This document shows, in pieces, positions 9,416 to 18,335 of a stretch of DNA of 64,000 bases. The position numbers and the translations under genes were made by a program. Position 1 is the stretch's first letter. Each line of letters starts with the position of its first letter. Below the pieces are notes generated by a model, which saw only the letters and a program-made list of their open reading frames with translations, had not been told where the DNA came from and made no database searches. This DNA comes from Microbacterium sp. ProA8 (GTDB lineage: Bacteria > Actinomycetota > Actinomycetes > Actinomycetales > Microbacteriaceae): contig NZ_CP157000.1 of NCBI RefSeq assembly GCF_039905635.1, positions 1,364,001 to 1,428,000 of the forward strand, given 5' to 3'.

Positions 9416-12397
9416 ATGCCCACCGCTGCACCGACCCCTGTGCCGCCGACCAGTCCGTCGTCGGACGGTGACACGTCGAACGCGTTCGCGCAGCGCAACG
9501 GCTCCTCGGAGACCGCCCGCTCCGCTGCCGCCCCGTCGCGTGCCGAGGGGTCGAATCGGATTCACGCCGTTCTCGTGGTGCGACCGGACGGACGCACGCC
9601 CGCGGCGTTCCACCTGCGACGCACTCTCGCCGCGGTCGCGGACCAGTCGCGGCCCGTGGACGTCCTCACGATCGTGGTCTGCGGCGGCGACGACCATCTT
9701 TTCGAGCTCGCGGATGCCGCGGGCGCCGAGTCCGTCGTGAGGGCGCCGGCCTCGACGGGCTTCGCCGCGGCGACCGCCCTCGTGCCACCTGGCGGCGAGG
9801 ACGCCGCGTTGTGGCTGCTCGCGCAGGACACCGCGCCGGAGCCGGACGCGCTCGCGCGGCTGGCGGGGGCGCTCGAGCTCTCGCCGTCGGTCGCCTTCGT
9901 GGCGCCGAAGCTGGTGCGCTGGGACGACCGCTCCGAGATCGTCTCGCTGGGCGTGAGCATGACCCGGTTCGGCCGCACGGTGGGTCTCGCCGACGACGAG
10001 CTCGACCAAGGTCAGCACGACGCCCAGGAGGATGTGCTCGGCGCGGACGTGCGCGGCATCCTCGTCCGCGCCGACGCCTGGCACCGGCTCGGCGGGCTGG
10101 ACCGCGGGCTGGCCGGCGCCGATGAGGGCCTCGACCTCGGTGTGAGGGCGCGACTGGCCGGCGGCCGCGTGTCGCTCGTGCCGAGCGCCCTCGTCGCCAC
10201 GGCGGGCGACGGTGTCGCCGGCCTGCCCGTGCCGCTCACCCCGCAGCGCCGACGACGTGCGGTCTACGCCGAGCGGGTCGCCCAGCTGCGTCGACGGTTG
10301 GCGTACGCACCGGGCTTCGCCACACCGTTGCACTGGCTGTCACTGCTGCCGCTCGCCCTGTGGCGCACGATCGTCGACCTGGTGCGCAAGCAGCCGGGCC
10401 GCATCCCCTCGGAATGGGCTGCCGCGGCGGTGGCCCTCATCGGCATCGTGCCGGTATGGCGCGCCCGTCGGCGGATCGCGCACGCCCGTGCGGCGTCGTG
10501 GGCGCAGCTTGTTCCGCTGCGGACGACGCAGGCGGAGCTGCGTGAGAGGCTCGACGACGATCCCGAGGTCACGATCGGCGGCCATCGGCGCAGCGACCTG
10601 CGGTTCTTCGCCGGCGGCGGCGCATGGCTCGTCCTCGCTGCGCTCGCCGTCTCGGTCGCCGCGTTCCCGGCGCTGTTGGCCTGGCCCGTGCTCGGCGGGG
10701 GCGCGCTCCAGCCGCTCGCGACGACGGTCGGACAGCTGTGGAACGACGCCGCGTACGGGCAGCGCGCACTGGGACTCGACACGATCGGGCCGGCTGATCC
10801 GTTCTCGGCGGTGGTAGCCGTGCTCGGTTCGCTCTGGCCGTGGGCGCCCTCGCGGGCACTCGTGCTGCTGTGGGTCCTCGCGCTTCCGCTCGCGGCGCTC
10901 GGCGGATGGTTCGCCGCGACCCGTGTCACCGAGCGGCCGAGCCTGCGGTTGCTCGGCGGCGCGGTGTGGGCGCTGTCGCCCGCGCTCCTCGTCGCACTCA
11001 CCCAGGGGCGCTCCACCGGCGTGCTCCTTCACCTGCTGCTGCCCTGGCTGTTCTACGCGGGTGCCGTCGCGCATCGGTCGTGGGCCGGCGCCGGTGCGGC
11101 CTCCCTCCTGCTCGCCGCGGTGCTCGCGACCGCACCGTCGCTCGCGCCGGCGACGCTGGTGCTGTGGTTCGGTGCCGTGCTCCTCGCCGTCTTCTATCGG
11201 GCCGGCCGCGGCGTCGCCCGGCTCGTGTGGACGCTCATCCCCACCGTGGCACTGGCGCTCCCGCTCGTCTGGAACGCGCTGGAGCATGCCGGCGCGTGGG
11301 GGCTCGTCGCGGATCCCGGTGTGCCATGGCCGGGACCTCAGGTCGCCCCGGACGCCTCGGGCCGCGCCCTCCTGGCCGCCGGCATCCCCACCTCCGACCT
11401 CGCGGGATGGGCGACCCTGCTGCCGGAAGGGCCGACGTGGTGGGTGCCGCTGCTGAGCGTGCCGCTCGCCTTGCTCGCGCTCGCCGCGCCGTTGACGCAA
11501 CGGTGGGCAGCCGGCATCGGGCTGCTGGTGATCACGGCGCTCGGCCTCGGCACGGCGTTCGCCGCGGTGGGGGTGTCGGTGTCGTTCGTGCAATCGCTCA
11601 CCGTGCCGCTGTGGCCCGGAACCGGGCTCAGCCTGGCGTGGCTCGGCGCGCTCGGAGGCGCCCTCGTCGCTCTCGACGCCGGCCTCGCCCCGCGGGTCGC
11701 GCTGGTGCGGGGCCTCGTGGCCACTCTCGTCTTCGCCGCCGCTGTGACCCTCGCGATGCCGTCGCTCACGGCGTTCGCACGCGGCACCGCGACGATCGCG
11801 AACGGCCCGGCGAGCACGCTTCCCGCCTTCGTGGCCGCCGAAGGACGCGAGGATCCGGATGTGGGCACGATCGTGCTCACGCCGCAGCCGGACGTCGGGA
11901 TCGCCGCCCAGGTCGTGTGGGGTGCGAGCGAGACCATCGGCGGTCAGACCACCACGCTGTCCACGCGCACCACGCCGACCCCGCAGGACGAGGAGCTCGC
12001 CGCACTCGCCGCCGATCTGGTCACGCCGTCGTCGGAGGATGTGGTGGCCGAGCTCGCCGACCGCGGCGTCGGGTTCATCCTGCTGGCGCCGACCACACCG
12101 CCCGAGAGCGATGCCGCCCGTACGATGCGGCTGTCGGCGACGACGGCGCTCGCTCAGCGCGACACGCTCGTCGTCGTCGGCGACACCGCGAAGGGCGAGC
12201 TCTGGCGGGTCGTGGACCAGATTGCGCCGCGACCGGAGGAACCGGCATCCGTCACCGGCCTTGGGCGCTGGATCGCATTCGGCCAGCTCGCGATCCTCGG
12301 CATCGCCCTGCTGCTCGCGCTGCCGACGGCGACCTCGATCCGCGAGGCCCGGCGGACGCCGCGCGTCGTGGGACCTCACTGGCAGGAGGGTCGATGA
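9416..12397 (+). CDS. large GT2-family glycosyltransferase with C-terminal membrane domain
   Basis: A 993-residue protein. After a Ser/Thr/Ala-rich leader, residues about 48-280 form a GT2-like domain (HAVLVVRPDGRTP; VDVLTIVVCGGDD; LWLLAQDTAPEPD), but the usual DxD is replaced by QDT, so catalysis is uncertain. Residues about 390-810 hold many transmembrane helices, and a soluble region of about 130 residues precedes a last membrane helix near the end. The actinobacterial family lies next to whiB2 and a DUF5719 protein, and probably acts in envelope glycan assembly. A TAGGCT hexamer nine bases before the ATG suggests a very short leader. It overlaps the next gene by ATGA. Confidence 0.8.
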   Translation: MPTAAPTPVPPTSPSSDGDTSNAFAQRNGSSETARSAAAPSRAEGSNRIHAVLVVRPDGRTPAAFHLRRTLAAVADQSRPVDVLTIVVCGGDDHLFELADAAGAESVVRAPASTGFAAATALVPPGGEDAALWLLAQDTAPEPDALARLAGALELSPSVAFVAPKLVRWDDRSEIVSLGVSMTRFGRTVGLADDELDQGQHDAQEDVLGADVRGILVRADAWHRLGGLDRGLAGADEGLDLGVRARLAGGRVSLVPSALVATAGDGVAGLPVPLTPQRRRRAVYAERVAQLRRRLAYAPGFATPLHWLSLLPLALWRTIVDLVRKQPGRIPSEWAAAAVALIGIVPVWRARRRIAHARAASWAQLVPLRTTQAELRERLDDDPEVTIGGHRRSDLRFFAGGGAWLVLAALAVSVAAFPALLAWPVLGGGALQPLATTVGQLWNDAAYGQRALGLDTIGPADPFSAVVAVLGSLWPWAPSRALVLLWVLALPLAALGGWFAATRVTERPSLRLLGGAVWALSPALLVALTQGRSTGVLLHLLLPWLFYAGAVAHRSWAGAGAASLLLAAVLATAPSLAPATLVLWFGAVLLAVFYRAGRGVARLVWTLIPTVALALPLVWNALEHAGAWGLVADPGVPWPGPQVAPDASGRALLAAGIPTSDLAGWATLLPEGPTWWVPLLSVPLALLALAAPLTQRWAAGIGLLVITALGLGTAFAAVGVSVSFVQSLTVPLWPGTGLSLAWLGALGGALVALDAGLAPRVALVRGLVATLVFAAAVTLAMPSLTAFARGTATIANGPASTLPAFVAAEGREDPDVGTIVLTPQPDVGIAAQVVWGASETIGGQTTTLSTRTTPTPQDEELAALAADLVTPSSEDVVAELADRGVGFILLAPTTPPESDAARTMRLSATTALAQRDTLVVVGDTAKGELWRVVDQIAPRPEEPASVTGLGRWIAFGQLAILGIALLLALPTATSIREARRTPRVVGPHWQEGR

Positions 12398-13833
12398 GCG
12401 ACCGACGCGTGTTCCGCTGGGCGACGACGAGCGCCCGCCTGCTCATCGGCACCGCTGTGTCGATCGTCGCGGTCATCGCCGTCGTCACGGCCGTCTCGGT
12501 GCCCTGGCCGACGCTGGTGCGCGAACCGCTGAGTGTGCCGGCCACTCCGGCGCCTGCGGCGTCGGTGATCGCCTGCGACGGCGCCCTGCTGGCCATCGGG
12601 CGCAATCCGGCGGATGCCGCCGCCATCACGGTCGCCGCCCCCCAGTCCGTCGTCGTCGGGGTGGGCGAGGGCCCGCCGCCGGCGGAGCAGCGGCTCGAGA
12701 CGACCGACGTCGGGCCCGGCCCCCTGGCGTTCACCGCCCCGCCGATCGGCGAGCGGGCGATCGACGTGGCGGCGATCGGCGCTGCGACGGCATCGGCCGA
12801 CGACCTTTCCGGCTTCGCAGCCTCTGCATGCCGCCCGCCGCTCCTGGACTCATGGCTTGTCGGCGGCTCGGGTGCCACCGGCGCCGCCGACCTCGTGCTT
12901 TTGACGAACCCGGGGACGGTTCCGGCGACCGTGCAGCTGACGGTGTACGGCGCAGCCGGGGCGCAGACCCCGCCGGGAGGTGTGGATCTCGTGATCCCGC
13001 CCGGCACGCAGCGCGTGGTCCCGCTCGCGGGCATCGCGCTCGGCGAGGAGACGCCGGTGGTGCGCGTCTCCGCCGTGGGCGCGCCGATCCGGGCCTCGTT
13101 GCAGGCGAGCATCACCCGCACGCTCACGCCCGGGGGTGTCGATCAGGTCGGTCCGGTCGCGCAGGCCGCGACATCGGACGTCATCACCGGCATCACCGTG
13201 GTGCGTCGGTCGGCCGAGGAAGGCGCGGCCGGCGACGAGGGCGGCGCCCTGGACGCGGCGGCCGACGACGTGACGGTGCTGCGGATGCTGGCGCCTTCGG
13301 CCGCGGCGACGGCCCGTGTCACGGTGACCGCAGTGGGCACCGGCGAGCCGGTGCGGGAACCCGAGGAGGTGGCGCTCGAGGCCGGCAAGCCGCTCGAACT
13401 GGCGCTGAACGCCCTTCTCGCAGGGTCGTACACTGTCGCGATCGACGCCGACGTGCCCGTCGTCGCCGCGGTGCGGCAGGCGACCGGCGTCCGCGCGGGC
13501 GACGACTTCGCCTGGTACACGCCGGCGCCTGAGGTATCGGTGGGATCCCTGTTCGCCACGCCCGGAGGGCCGACGCCGTCGCTCTCCGTGGTCAATCCGT
13601 CGGGCGAACCGGTCGCCGTCGCGGTCACCGCGATCGACGGCGGGTCGCCGATCACGCTCACGGTGCCCGCTGAGGGGTCTATCGCGGTGAGACTCTCGCC
13701 GCGCACCGTGTACCGGCTCGAGCCCGAGGCGCCGGTGCATGCCGGCCTGTCGTTCGCGGGCGACGGCGCGCTCGCGGGCGTGCCGGTATGGCCCGCGGAC
13801 ATCGCGACTCCCGAGGTCGTCGTCTACCCCTGA
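12394..13833 (+). CDS. DUF5719 family membrane-anchored extracytoplasmic protein
   Basis: A 479-residue protein with one N-terminal transmembrane helix (about residues 15-38) and a long exported domain rich in beta-strand patterns and Ala/Val/Pro, as in DUF5719 proteins. The segment DLVLLTNPGTVPATVQLTVYG (two short blocks about 165-185) resembles an Ig-like sheet. It has a ribosome binding site (GGCAGGAGGG) and its ATG overlaps the stop of the large GT2 gene, so the two are coupled and likely act together at the cell surface. Function is unknown; the family name rests on similarity of layout and neighbourhood. Confidence 0.72.
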   Translation: MSDRRVFRWATTSARLLIGTAVSIVAVIAVVTAVSVPWPTLVREPLSVPATPAPAASVIACDGALLAIGRNPADAAAITVAAPQSVVVGVGEGPPPAEQRLETTDVGPGPLAFTAPPIGERAIDVAAIGAATASADDLSGFAASACRPPLLDSWLVGGSGATGAADLVLLTNPGTVPATVQLTVYGAAGAQTPPGGVDLVIPPGTQRVVPLAGIALGEETPVVRVSAVGAPIRASLQASITRTLTPGGVDQVGPVAQAATSDVITGITVVRRSAEEGAAGDEGGALDAAADDVTVLRMLAPSAAATARVTVTAVGTGEPVREPEEVALEAGKPLELALNALLAGSYTVAIDADVPVVAAVRQATGVRAGDDFAWYTPAPEVSVGSLFATPGGPTPSLSVVNPSGEPVAVAVTAIDGGSPITLTVPAEGSIAVRLSPRTVYRLEPEAPVHAGLSFAGDGALAGVPVWPADIATPEVVVYP

Positions 13834-13861
13834 GGCGAGCTTCCCGGCGCCCCGCCGTCGT

Positions 13862-13890
13862 GGGTTTCGACTCGCTTCGCTCGCTCAACC
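13862..13890. repeat. dispersed TTTCGACTCGCTTCGCTCGCTCAA repeat, copy B
   Basis: Intergenic copy, between convergent genes, of the repeat also seen at 7544-7580 (inverted) and 23628-23672. The remainder of this 109-base gap holds no other clear signal. Confidence 0.5.
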
Positions 13891-13942
13891 TTGACCCGGC
13901 TCGCATCGACGCTCGCTGGCGCTCGCATTGATCCGGGCCGCG

Positions 13943-14383
13943 TCAAAAGTACCGGAAGCGCTCCGGGCCGAGGTCCCACGGGTCGCGATCGAGGTACTCG
14001 GCCGCCGCCCGGAAGACGGCGCCCTCGACGAGCATGCGCCGGTGCAGTTCGTCATCGCGATGCAGGTGGCTGAGGCGCTCGATCGGCAGGCGGTACAGGA
14101 TGATGCGGCCCGCGTCGGGCAGCACCGTCCATCGGGGGATGCCGTCGTCGTCCGTCGCGGCCGGCATGTCGGCCACCTCGAACCGCACGTCGCGCAGTTC
14201 CGGCCACGCCGAGCGGAGGAACTCCGCCGCAGTGCCGACCGAGAGGTCGAAGCGATCGACCCGTGTGTCGAGCGGTGGCAGGGGAGGCCGCACGACGGGG
14301 CTGCGTCCTTCCCGGCCGTGGCGTCCGTGACGGGACGCACGCGGCTGCGTGCGTTCGCTGGTCCGGGTACGCCGCCACGCCAT
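13943..14383 (-). CDS. metallopeptidase-family protein (Rv3259-like)
   Basis: A 146-residue protein of the small zincin-like family annotated as metallopeptidase in actinobacteria, found beside DUF3499 in M. tuberculosis (Rv3259). After a basic tail (residues 1-35) comes a compact alpha/beta domain. I see no HExxH zinc motif; the corresponding helix reads [15 protein letters not shown], so peptidase activity is doubtful. The start is set at the ATG at 14383 because TAGGAT lies seven bases upstream (leaderless pattern); an ATG at 14392 would add three residues. It is convergent with DUF5719 and divergent from DUF3499. Confidence 0.75.
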   Translation of the reverse strand: MAWRRTRTSERTQPRASRHGRHGREGRSPVVRPPLPPLDTRVDRFDLSVGTAAEFLRSAWPELRDVRFEVADMPAATDDDGIPRWTVLPDAGRIILYRLPIERLSHLHRDDELHRRMLVEGAVFRAAAEYLDRDPWDLGPERFRYF

Positions 14384-14390
14384 GCTCCCC

Positions 14391-14396
14391 ATCCTA
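14391..14396 (-). promoter_or_regulatory. -10 hexamer for leaderless metallopeptidase gene
   Basis: TAGGAT on the minus strand, seven bases before the ATG at 14383. It overlaps the alternative upstream ATG, which argues for the downstream start. Confidence 0.5.
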
Positions 14397-14510
14397 GAAC
14401 CGGTCCGCCGACCTGCTCCGTCCGGCTCAGGCCCAAGGTCTCCGAGCTGTCCGAGAGGTGGGCCGGGGACGCTGCGGCGCGGCATCCGTCCCCGCGTCAC
14501 CTGTGCACGA

Positions 14511-14516
14511 TAGCGT
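14511..14516 (+). promoter_or_regulatory. -10 hexamer for leaderless DUF3499 gene
   Basis: TAGCGT seven bases before the ATG at 14524, with no ribosome binding site. Confidence 0.5.
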
Positions 14517-14523
14517 CGACCCG

Positions 14524-14730
14524 ATGCGCGAGAGAGTCTGCTCCAAGGTCGGCTGCGCCCGTGAGGCGGTGTCGACGCTCACCTACGACTACGGCGACCA
14601 GATGGCGGCTCTGGGGCCGCTCGGCGCCGGGGGAGATCCTCACGCGCACGACCTCTGCGCCATCCACACCGACCGCCTGTCGGTGCCCAAGGGCTGGGTG
14701 GTCGTGCGGCACGAGACGCTCCGCGCCTGA
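14524..14730 (+). CDS. DUF3499 family protein
   Basis: A 68-residue protein with a CSKVGC pair at the start and a CAIHTD segment later, the small zinc-ribbon-like pattern of DUF3499 (Rv3258c in M. tuberculosis, which is longer). The function of the family is unknown; its constant place beside whiB2, the metallopeptidase-family protein and mannose genes suggests a role in envelope or division biology. The ATG at 14524 follows a TAGCGT hexamer by seven bases, so a leaderless message is likely; the longer in-frame version from 14458 would run through the promoter. sahH follows after 22 bases. Confidence 0.85.
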   Translation: MRERVCSKVGCAREAVSTLTYDYGDQMAALGPLGAGGDPHAHDLCAIHTDRLSVPKGWVVVRHETLRA

Positions 14731-14752
14731 GCCGGCGTGGGAGAATGGGCGG

Positions 14753-16252
14753 ATGCCGACCCACACGCCTGCCGCCACGCTCTCCACCTCTGCAGTCTCC
14801 GACTCCGTTGAGGGGTTCGAGTACGAGGTCGCCGATCTCTCGCTGGCCGAAGCAGGACGGCATCAGCTGCGCCTCGCCGAGAACGAGATGCCGGGCCTCA
14901 TGGCCCTGCGCGAGGAGTTCGGTGCGTCGCAGCCGCTGAAGGGTGCGCGGATCGCCGGGTCGCTCCATATGACCGTGCAGACCGCGGTGCTCATCGAGAC
15001 CCTCGTCGCTCTGGGCGCCCAGGTGCGGTGGGCGAGCTGCAACATCTTCTCGACGCAGGACGAAGCCGCCGCGGCCGTGGTCGTCGGCCCGGACGGCACG
15101 GTCGACGCTCCGGCCGGCGTGCCGGTGTTCGCGTGGAAGGGCGAGACCCTCGAGGAGTACTGGCGCCTCGCCGACCGCATCTTCGACTGGTCGGCCGAGG
15201 GCTTCGACGGTCCGAACATGATCCTCGACGACGGCGGTGACGCCACCCTCCTCGTGCACAAGGGCGTCGAGTTCGAGAAGGCGGGCGCGGTTCCGGATGC
15301 CGTCGCCGACGACAACGCCGAGTACCGCATCATCCTCGACACGCTGCGCGTCAGCCTCGCCCGCGACCCGCAGCGCTTCACGCGCATGGCGGCGGACCTC
15401 CTCGGCGTGACCGAGGAGACGACCACCGGCGTCCACCGGCTGTACGAACTGGCGGCGGCAGGCGAACTGCTCTTCCCCGCGATCAACGTGAACGACTCGG
15501 TCACGAAGTCGAAGTTCGACAACAAGTACGGCATCCGCCACTCCCTTCCCGACGGCATCAACCGCGCCACCGACGTCCTCATGGGCGGCAAGGTGGCCTT
15601 CGTGTGCGGCTACGGCGATGTCGGCAAGGGCGCTGCCGAGGCGCTCCGGGGCCAGGGCGCGCGCGTCATCGTGAGCGAGGTCGACCCGATCTGCGCGCTG
15701 CAGGCGGCGATGGACGGCTATCAGGTGGCGCGCCTGGCGGATGTCGCCGGCCAGGTCGACATCGTCATCACGGGGACCGGAAACAAGGACGTCGTCACCA
15801 CCGACGATCTGCTGAAGCTCAAGCACCTCGCCATCGTCGGCAACGTCGGCCACTTCGACAACGAGATCGACATGGCCGCGCTGGAGTCGCTCTCCGGCGT
15901 CGAGAAGGTCGAGATCAAGCCGCAGGTGCACGAATGGCGCCTGCCGAACGGACGCAGCGTGCTCGTGCTGAGCGAAGGCCGGCTGCTGAACCTCGGCAAT
16001 GCGACGGGGCATCCGTCGTTCGTCATGAGCGCCTCGTTCACGAACCAGGTGCTCGCCCAGATCGAGCTGTTCACCAAGCGCGACGAGTACCCGACCGCCG
16101 TCTACACGCTGCCCAAGCACCTCGATGAGAAGGTCGCGCGACTGCACCTCGACGCGCTCGGCGTGCAGCTCACGGAGCTGACCCCCGAGCAGGCGGCCTA
16201 CATCGGCGTGCCGGTCGAGGGCCCGTACAAGCTCGACCACTACCGCTACTGA
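14753..16252 (+). CDS. ahcY: adenosylhomocysteinase (S-adenosylhomocysteine hydrolase)
   Basis: A 499-residue NAD-dependent enzyme that splits S-adenosylhomocysteine to adenosine and homocysteine, completing the methyl cycle. Signatures include [29 protein letters not shown] with the catalytic lysine, the NAD-binding GYGDVGKG and the C-terminal KLDHYRY that reaches the next subunit. About 30 non-conserved residues precede the catalytic domain. I start at the ATG at 14753, 22 bases after DUF3499; much longer in-frame extensions run back over other genes and are not real. In M. tuberculosis (Rv3248c) the gene also lies close to mtrAB; here a 12-kb block separates them. Confidence 0.97.
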   Translation: MPTHTPAATLSTSAVSDSVEGFEYEVADLSLAEAGRHQLRLAENEMPGLMALREEFGASQPLKGARIAGSLHMTVQTAVLIETLVALGAQVRWASCNIFSTQDEAAAAVVVGPDGTVDAPAGVPVFAWKGETLEEYWRLADRIFDWSAEGFDGPNMILDDGGDATLLVHKGVEFEKAGAVPDAVADDNAEYRIILDTLRVSLARDPQRFTRMAADLLGVTEETTTGVHRLYELAAAGELLFPAINVNDSVTKSKFDNKYGIRHSLPDGINRATDVLMGGKVAFVCGYGDVGKGAAEALRGQGARVIVSEVDPICALQAAMDGYQVARLADVAGQVDIVITGTGNKDVVTTDDLLKLKHLAIVGNVGHFDNEIDMAALESLSGVEKVEIKPQVHEWRLPNGRSVLVLSEGRLLNLGNATGHPSFVMSASFTNQVLAQIELFTKRDEYPTAVYTLPKHLDEKVARLHLDALGVQLTELTPEQAAYIGVPVEGPYKLDHYRY

Positions 16253-16260
16253 CGGCTCAC

Positions 16261-16282
16261 CCGGTCGCCCTGCGGGCGCCGG
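16261..16282. terminator. hairpin between convergent ahcY and RDD genes
   Basis: CCGG-CGCCC and GGGCG-CCGG pair around a TGC loop with one bulged T. It lies just after the ahcY stop and before the RDD gene's stop, so it could serve both. Confidence 0.45.
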
Positions 16283-16290
16283 GAGGCGCC

Positions 16291-17136
16291 TCACCGCTCC
16301 GGGAACCCGCGCGGCGCGGACCCCACGGGACCCGCCAGCGCATCCGCACGCGCGGTCTCGAGCTGCAGCGCCCGCAGCTCTCGCTCGCGTCGCACGGCGA
16401 CGACGCCGATGAGGAACGTCTCGTCGTCGACGGCCGGCACAGGTGACACGTGCTCGGCCGCCTCCTGCGCGAGGGATGCCGCGACCCGCGCGCGTGCGGA
16501 CGGCTCCATGTTCACCGCCGAACGTGCGAACTGCGCCAGGCGCCGCGAGAGCCGCTCCGGCAAGCGTGCGACGTCCGCCACCGCCGCCCACTCGGCGAGG
16601 ATCGGAGGGATGCCGAGGTTGACGTCGGGCAGTCGCGGGGTTCGCGTGCGCTCGGAGTAGGTGCCGGCGAGCAGGTCGCCCAGCCGCTGCGAGCGCGGTG
16701 TGAAGGCGCCGACCAGCGCGGCGACGGCGCCGACCGTGAACCACAGCTCGAAGACGCCGACGAGTGCCCGGATGAAGGCGTGGCGAAAACCCGCCGCTCC
16801 GCCGTCGACGCGGACGATGCGCCCGCCGACCGCGAGGCGTCCGAGGCTGCGCCCGCGGGTGGTCGTCTCGACCACCGTGGGAATCACGACCATGACCAGC
16901 ACCAGGACGACGATCGTGAGGATCGGCACCACGGCGGGATCCACGGCGTCCATGCTCAGCAGCCATCCGACGCCCCAGGCGAACAGGAGCAGCACGACGA
17001 CGCCGAGCACCATGTCGATCAGCACGCCGAGCGCCCGAAGGAAGTAGCCGAGCGGCTGCACGTCCAGCGCGACGGCCTCGCCGGTGAGCACCTCGTCCTG
17101 ATGGATGTCGACGATCGCGGGGCGCTCAGCGGTCAT
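16291..17136 (-). CDS. RDD family membrane protein
   Basis: A 281-residue protein. Residues about 20-170 form the RDD domain with three or four transmembrane helices (LGYFLRALGVLIDMV at the start, then RSLGRLAVGGRIVRVDGG and a final SQRLGDLLAGT signature). A soluble, Ala/Arg-rich C-terminal region of roughly 110 residues follows. RDD proteins are poorly understood; some are transport-related. It is divergent from spoIIM with only 16 bases between the start codons. In related actinobacteria RDD and SpoIIM genes accompany the MoxR/DUF58 operon, which here begins 5 kb away. I start at the ATG at 17136; a longer frame overlaps spoIIM. Confidence 0.85.
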   Translation of the reverse strand: MTAERPAIVDIHQDEVLTGEAVALDVQPLGYFLRALGVLIDMVLGVVVLLLFAWGVGWLLSMDAVDPAVVPILTIVVLVLVMVVIPTVVETTTRGRSLGRLAVGGRIVRVDGGAAGFRHAFIRALVGVFELWFTVGAVAALVGAFTPRSQRLGDLLAGTYSERTRTPRLPDVNLGIPPILAEWAAVADVARLPERLSRRLAQFARSAVNMEPSARARVAASLAQEAAEHVSPVPAVDDETFLIGVVAVRRERELRALQLETARADALAGPVGSAPRGFPER

Positions 17137-17139
17137 GGC

Positions 17140-17145
17140 TACAGT
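17140..17145 (+). promoter_or_regulatory. -10 hexamer for leaderless spoIIM-family gene
   Basis: TACAGT seven bases before the ATG at 17153. It lies in the 16-base divergent gap, so the rest of the promoter must lie within the RDD gene. Confidence 0.5.
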
Positions 17146-17152
17146 GAAACAC

Positions 17153-18148
17153 ATGGATCTCGACGCGCTCACGGCCGCCCGCCGCGAGGAGTGGGAGCGA
17201 CTCGACGAACTCAGCCGATCCCGGCGTCTCTCGGGCGCAGAGGTCGACGAGCTCGTCACGCGCTATCGAGCGGCATCGGCCGACCTGGCCGACGCGAAGA
17301 CATCGGCGGGACGCAGCATCCAGGGCGACCACATCTCGACCATGCTCGGGCGGGCGCGGCTGCGACTCACCGGCGCACCCGAGAACGTCATGCGTCAGAT
17401 CCCGCGATTCTTCGCGCTGCAGCTCCCGGCCGCGTTGTACCGCGTGCGCTGGGCGACATTGGCCATCGCTCTGGGTTTCGTGGCGGTCGCCGGCGTCGTG
17501 GCGCTGTGGGTGGCCGGCGACCCGGCGCTGGTCGCGAGTCTCGGCAGCGAGGCCCAACTCGAGCAGTACGCCGAGAACGAGTTCACGGAGTACTACAGCG
17601 AGAACCCTGCGGCGGTGTTCGCCGGCACGGTCTGGACCAACAACGCCTGGATCGCCGCGCAGTGCGTGCTGTTCGGCATCACCGGGGTGTGGCCCGTCAT
17701 GGTGCTCGTGCAGAACGCGGTCGGCGTCGGCACGGCCGCGGCGATCATGACCGCCTTCGATCGCGGTGACGTCTTCGTGCTGTACATCCTCCCGCACGGC
17801 CTGCTCGAGCTCACCTGCATCTTCGTGGCCGGGGCGGCAGGGCTGCAGATCTTCTGGGCCTGGGTCGCGCCGGGTCCGCGCTCGCGGGGCGAGTCGCTGG
17901 CGGCGGCGGGCCGGTCGCTCGCGACGATCGCGATCGGGCTCGTCATCGCCCTCGGCGTTTCGGGCATCATCGAGGGCTTCGTGACCGCGCAGCCGTGGCC
18001 GTGGCCGCTCAAGATCGGGATCGGCGCGGCGGCGCTCGCGCTGTTCCTCGTCTACATGCTGGTGGTGGGCCGCCGCGCGCACCGCCTGGGTGAGAGCGGC
18101 GACCTCACCGAGTACGAGGCGGGCACCCCGACCCTCGTCGCGGGCTGA
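17153..18148 (+). CDS. stage II sporulation protein M (SpoIIM/DUF95) family membrane protein
   Basis: A 331-residue protein with a helical cytoplasmic N-terminus (about 1-95) and five to six transmembrane segments. The family segments are clear: NNAWIAAQCVLFGITGVWP and VLYILPHGLLELTCIFVAGAAGL, the latter with the conserved HGLLE. In sporulating Bacillus SpoIIM works in peptidoglycan remodelling; in non-sporulating actinobacteria the family's role is unknown, and the neighbouring MoxR-type genes hint at envelope assembly. The ATG at 17153 has a TACAGT hexamer seven bases upstream; a GTG at 17144 is a possible alternative. Confidence 0.88.
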   Translation: MDLDALTAARREEWERLDELSRSRRLSGAEVDELVTRYRAASADLADAKTSAGRSIQGDHISTMLGRARLRLTGAPENVMRQIPRFFALQLPAALYRVRWATLAIALGFVAVAGVVALWVAGDPALVASLGSEAQLEQYAENEFTEYYSENPAAVFAGTVWTNNAWIAAQCVLFGITGVWPVMVLVQNAVGVGTAAAIMTAFDRGDVFVLYILPHGLLELTCIFVAGAAGLQIFWAWVAPGPRSRGESLAAAGRSLATIAIGLVIALGVSGIIEGFVTAQPWPWPLKIGIGAAALALFLVYMLVVGRRAHRLGESGDLTEYEAGTPTLVAG

Positions 18149-18203
18149 CTCCCGGCATCCATGCGCCACCACTTCCCACCCGCCGCCTGCGGCCTTCATC
18201 CCT

Positions 18204-18264
18204 GTTCACTTGCGCTGAACGTACGCTCCGCGGCGGGAATCGCGTACGTTCAGCGCAAGTGAAC
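18204..18264. repeat. 23-bp perfect inverted repeat with 15-base loop
   Basis: The arms at 18204-18226 and 18242-18264 are exact reverse complements (arm begins GTTCACTTGCGCTGAACG). It fills most of the gap between spoIIM and the fur promoter. It may terminate spoIIM transcription, but there is no T tract and the arms are less G+C-rich than the terminators nearby. Confidence 0.8.
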
Positions 18265-18298
18265 GCCCGGGGGAGGGGCGACGAATGGCGCATATCAC

Positions 18299-18319
18299 TG
18301 TTTTGAATGGATCAAAACA
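18299..18319 (+). promoter_or_regulatory. Fur-type operator upstream of fur-katG
   Basis: TGTTTTGA and TCAAAACA form a perfect 8-bp dyad around ATGGA, giving the 19-21-bp length of a Fur/PerR box. It is one of the most A+T-rich spots in the region and covers where the -35 element of the fur promoter would be, so a bound Fur dimer would block transcription. Confidence 0.75.
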
Positions 18320-18323
18320 ACGG

Positions 18324-18329
18324 TAGGCT
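18324..18329 (+). promoter_or_regulatory. -10 hexamer for leaderless fur
   Basis: TAGGCT six bases before the fur ATG at 18336, immediately after the operator dyad. Confidence 0.55.
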
Positions 18330-18335
18330 GAAGGC

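Noticed and set aside
14731..14752. S-adenosylhomocysteine riboswitch before ahcY
   Set aside because: Only 22 bases separate DUF3499 from ahcY, too short for the riboswitch.
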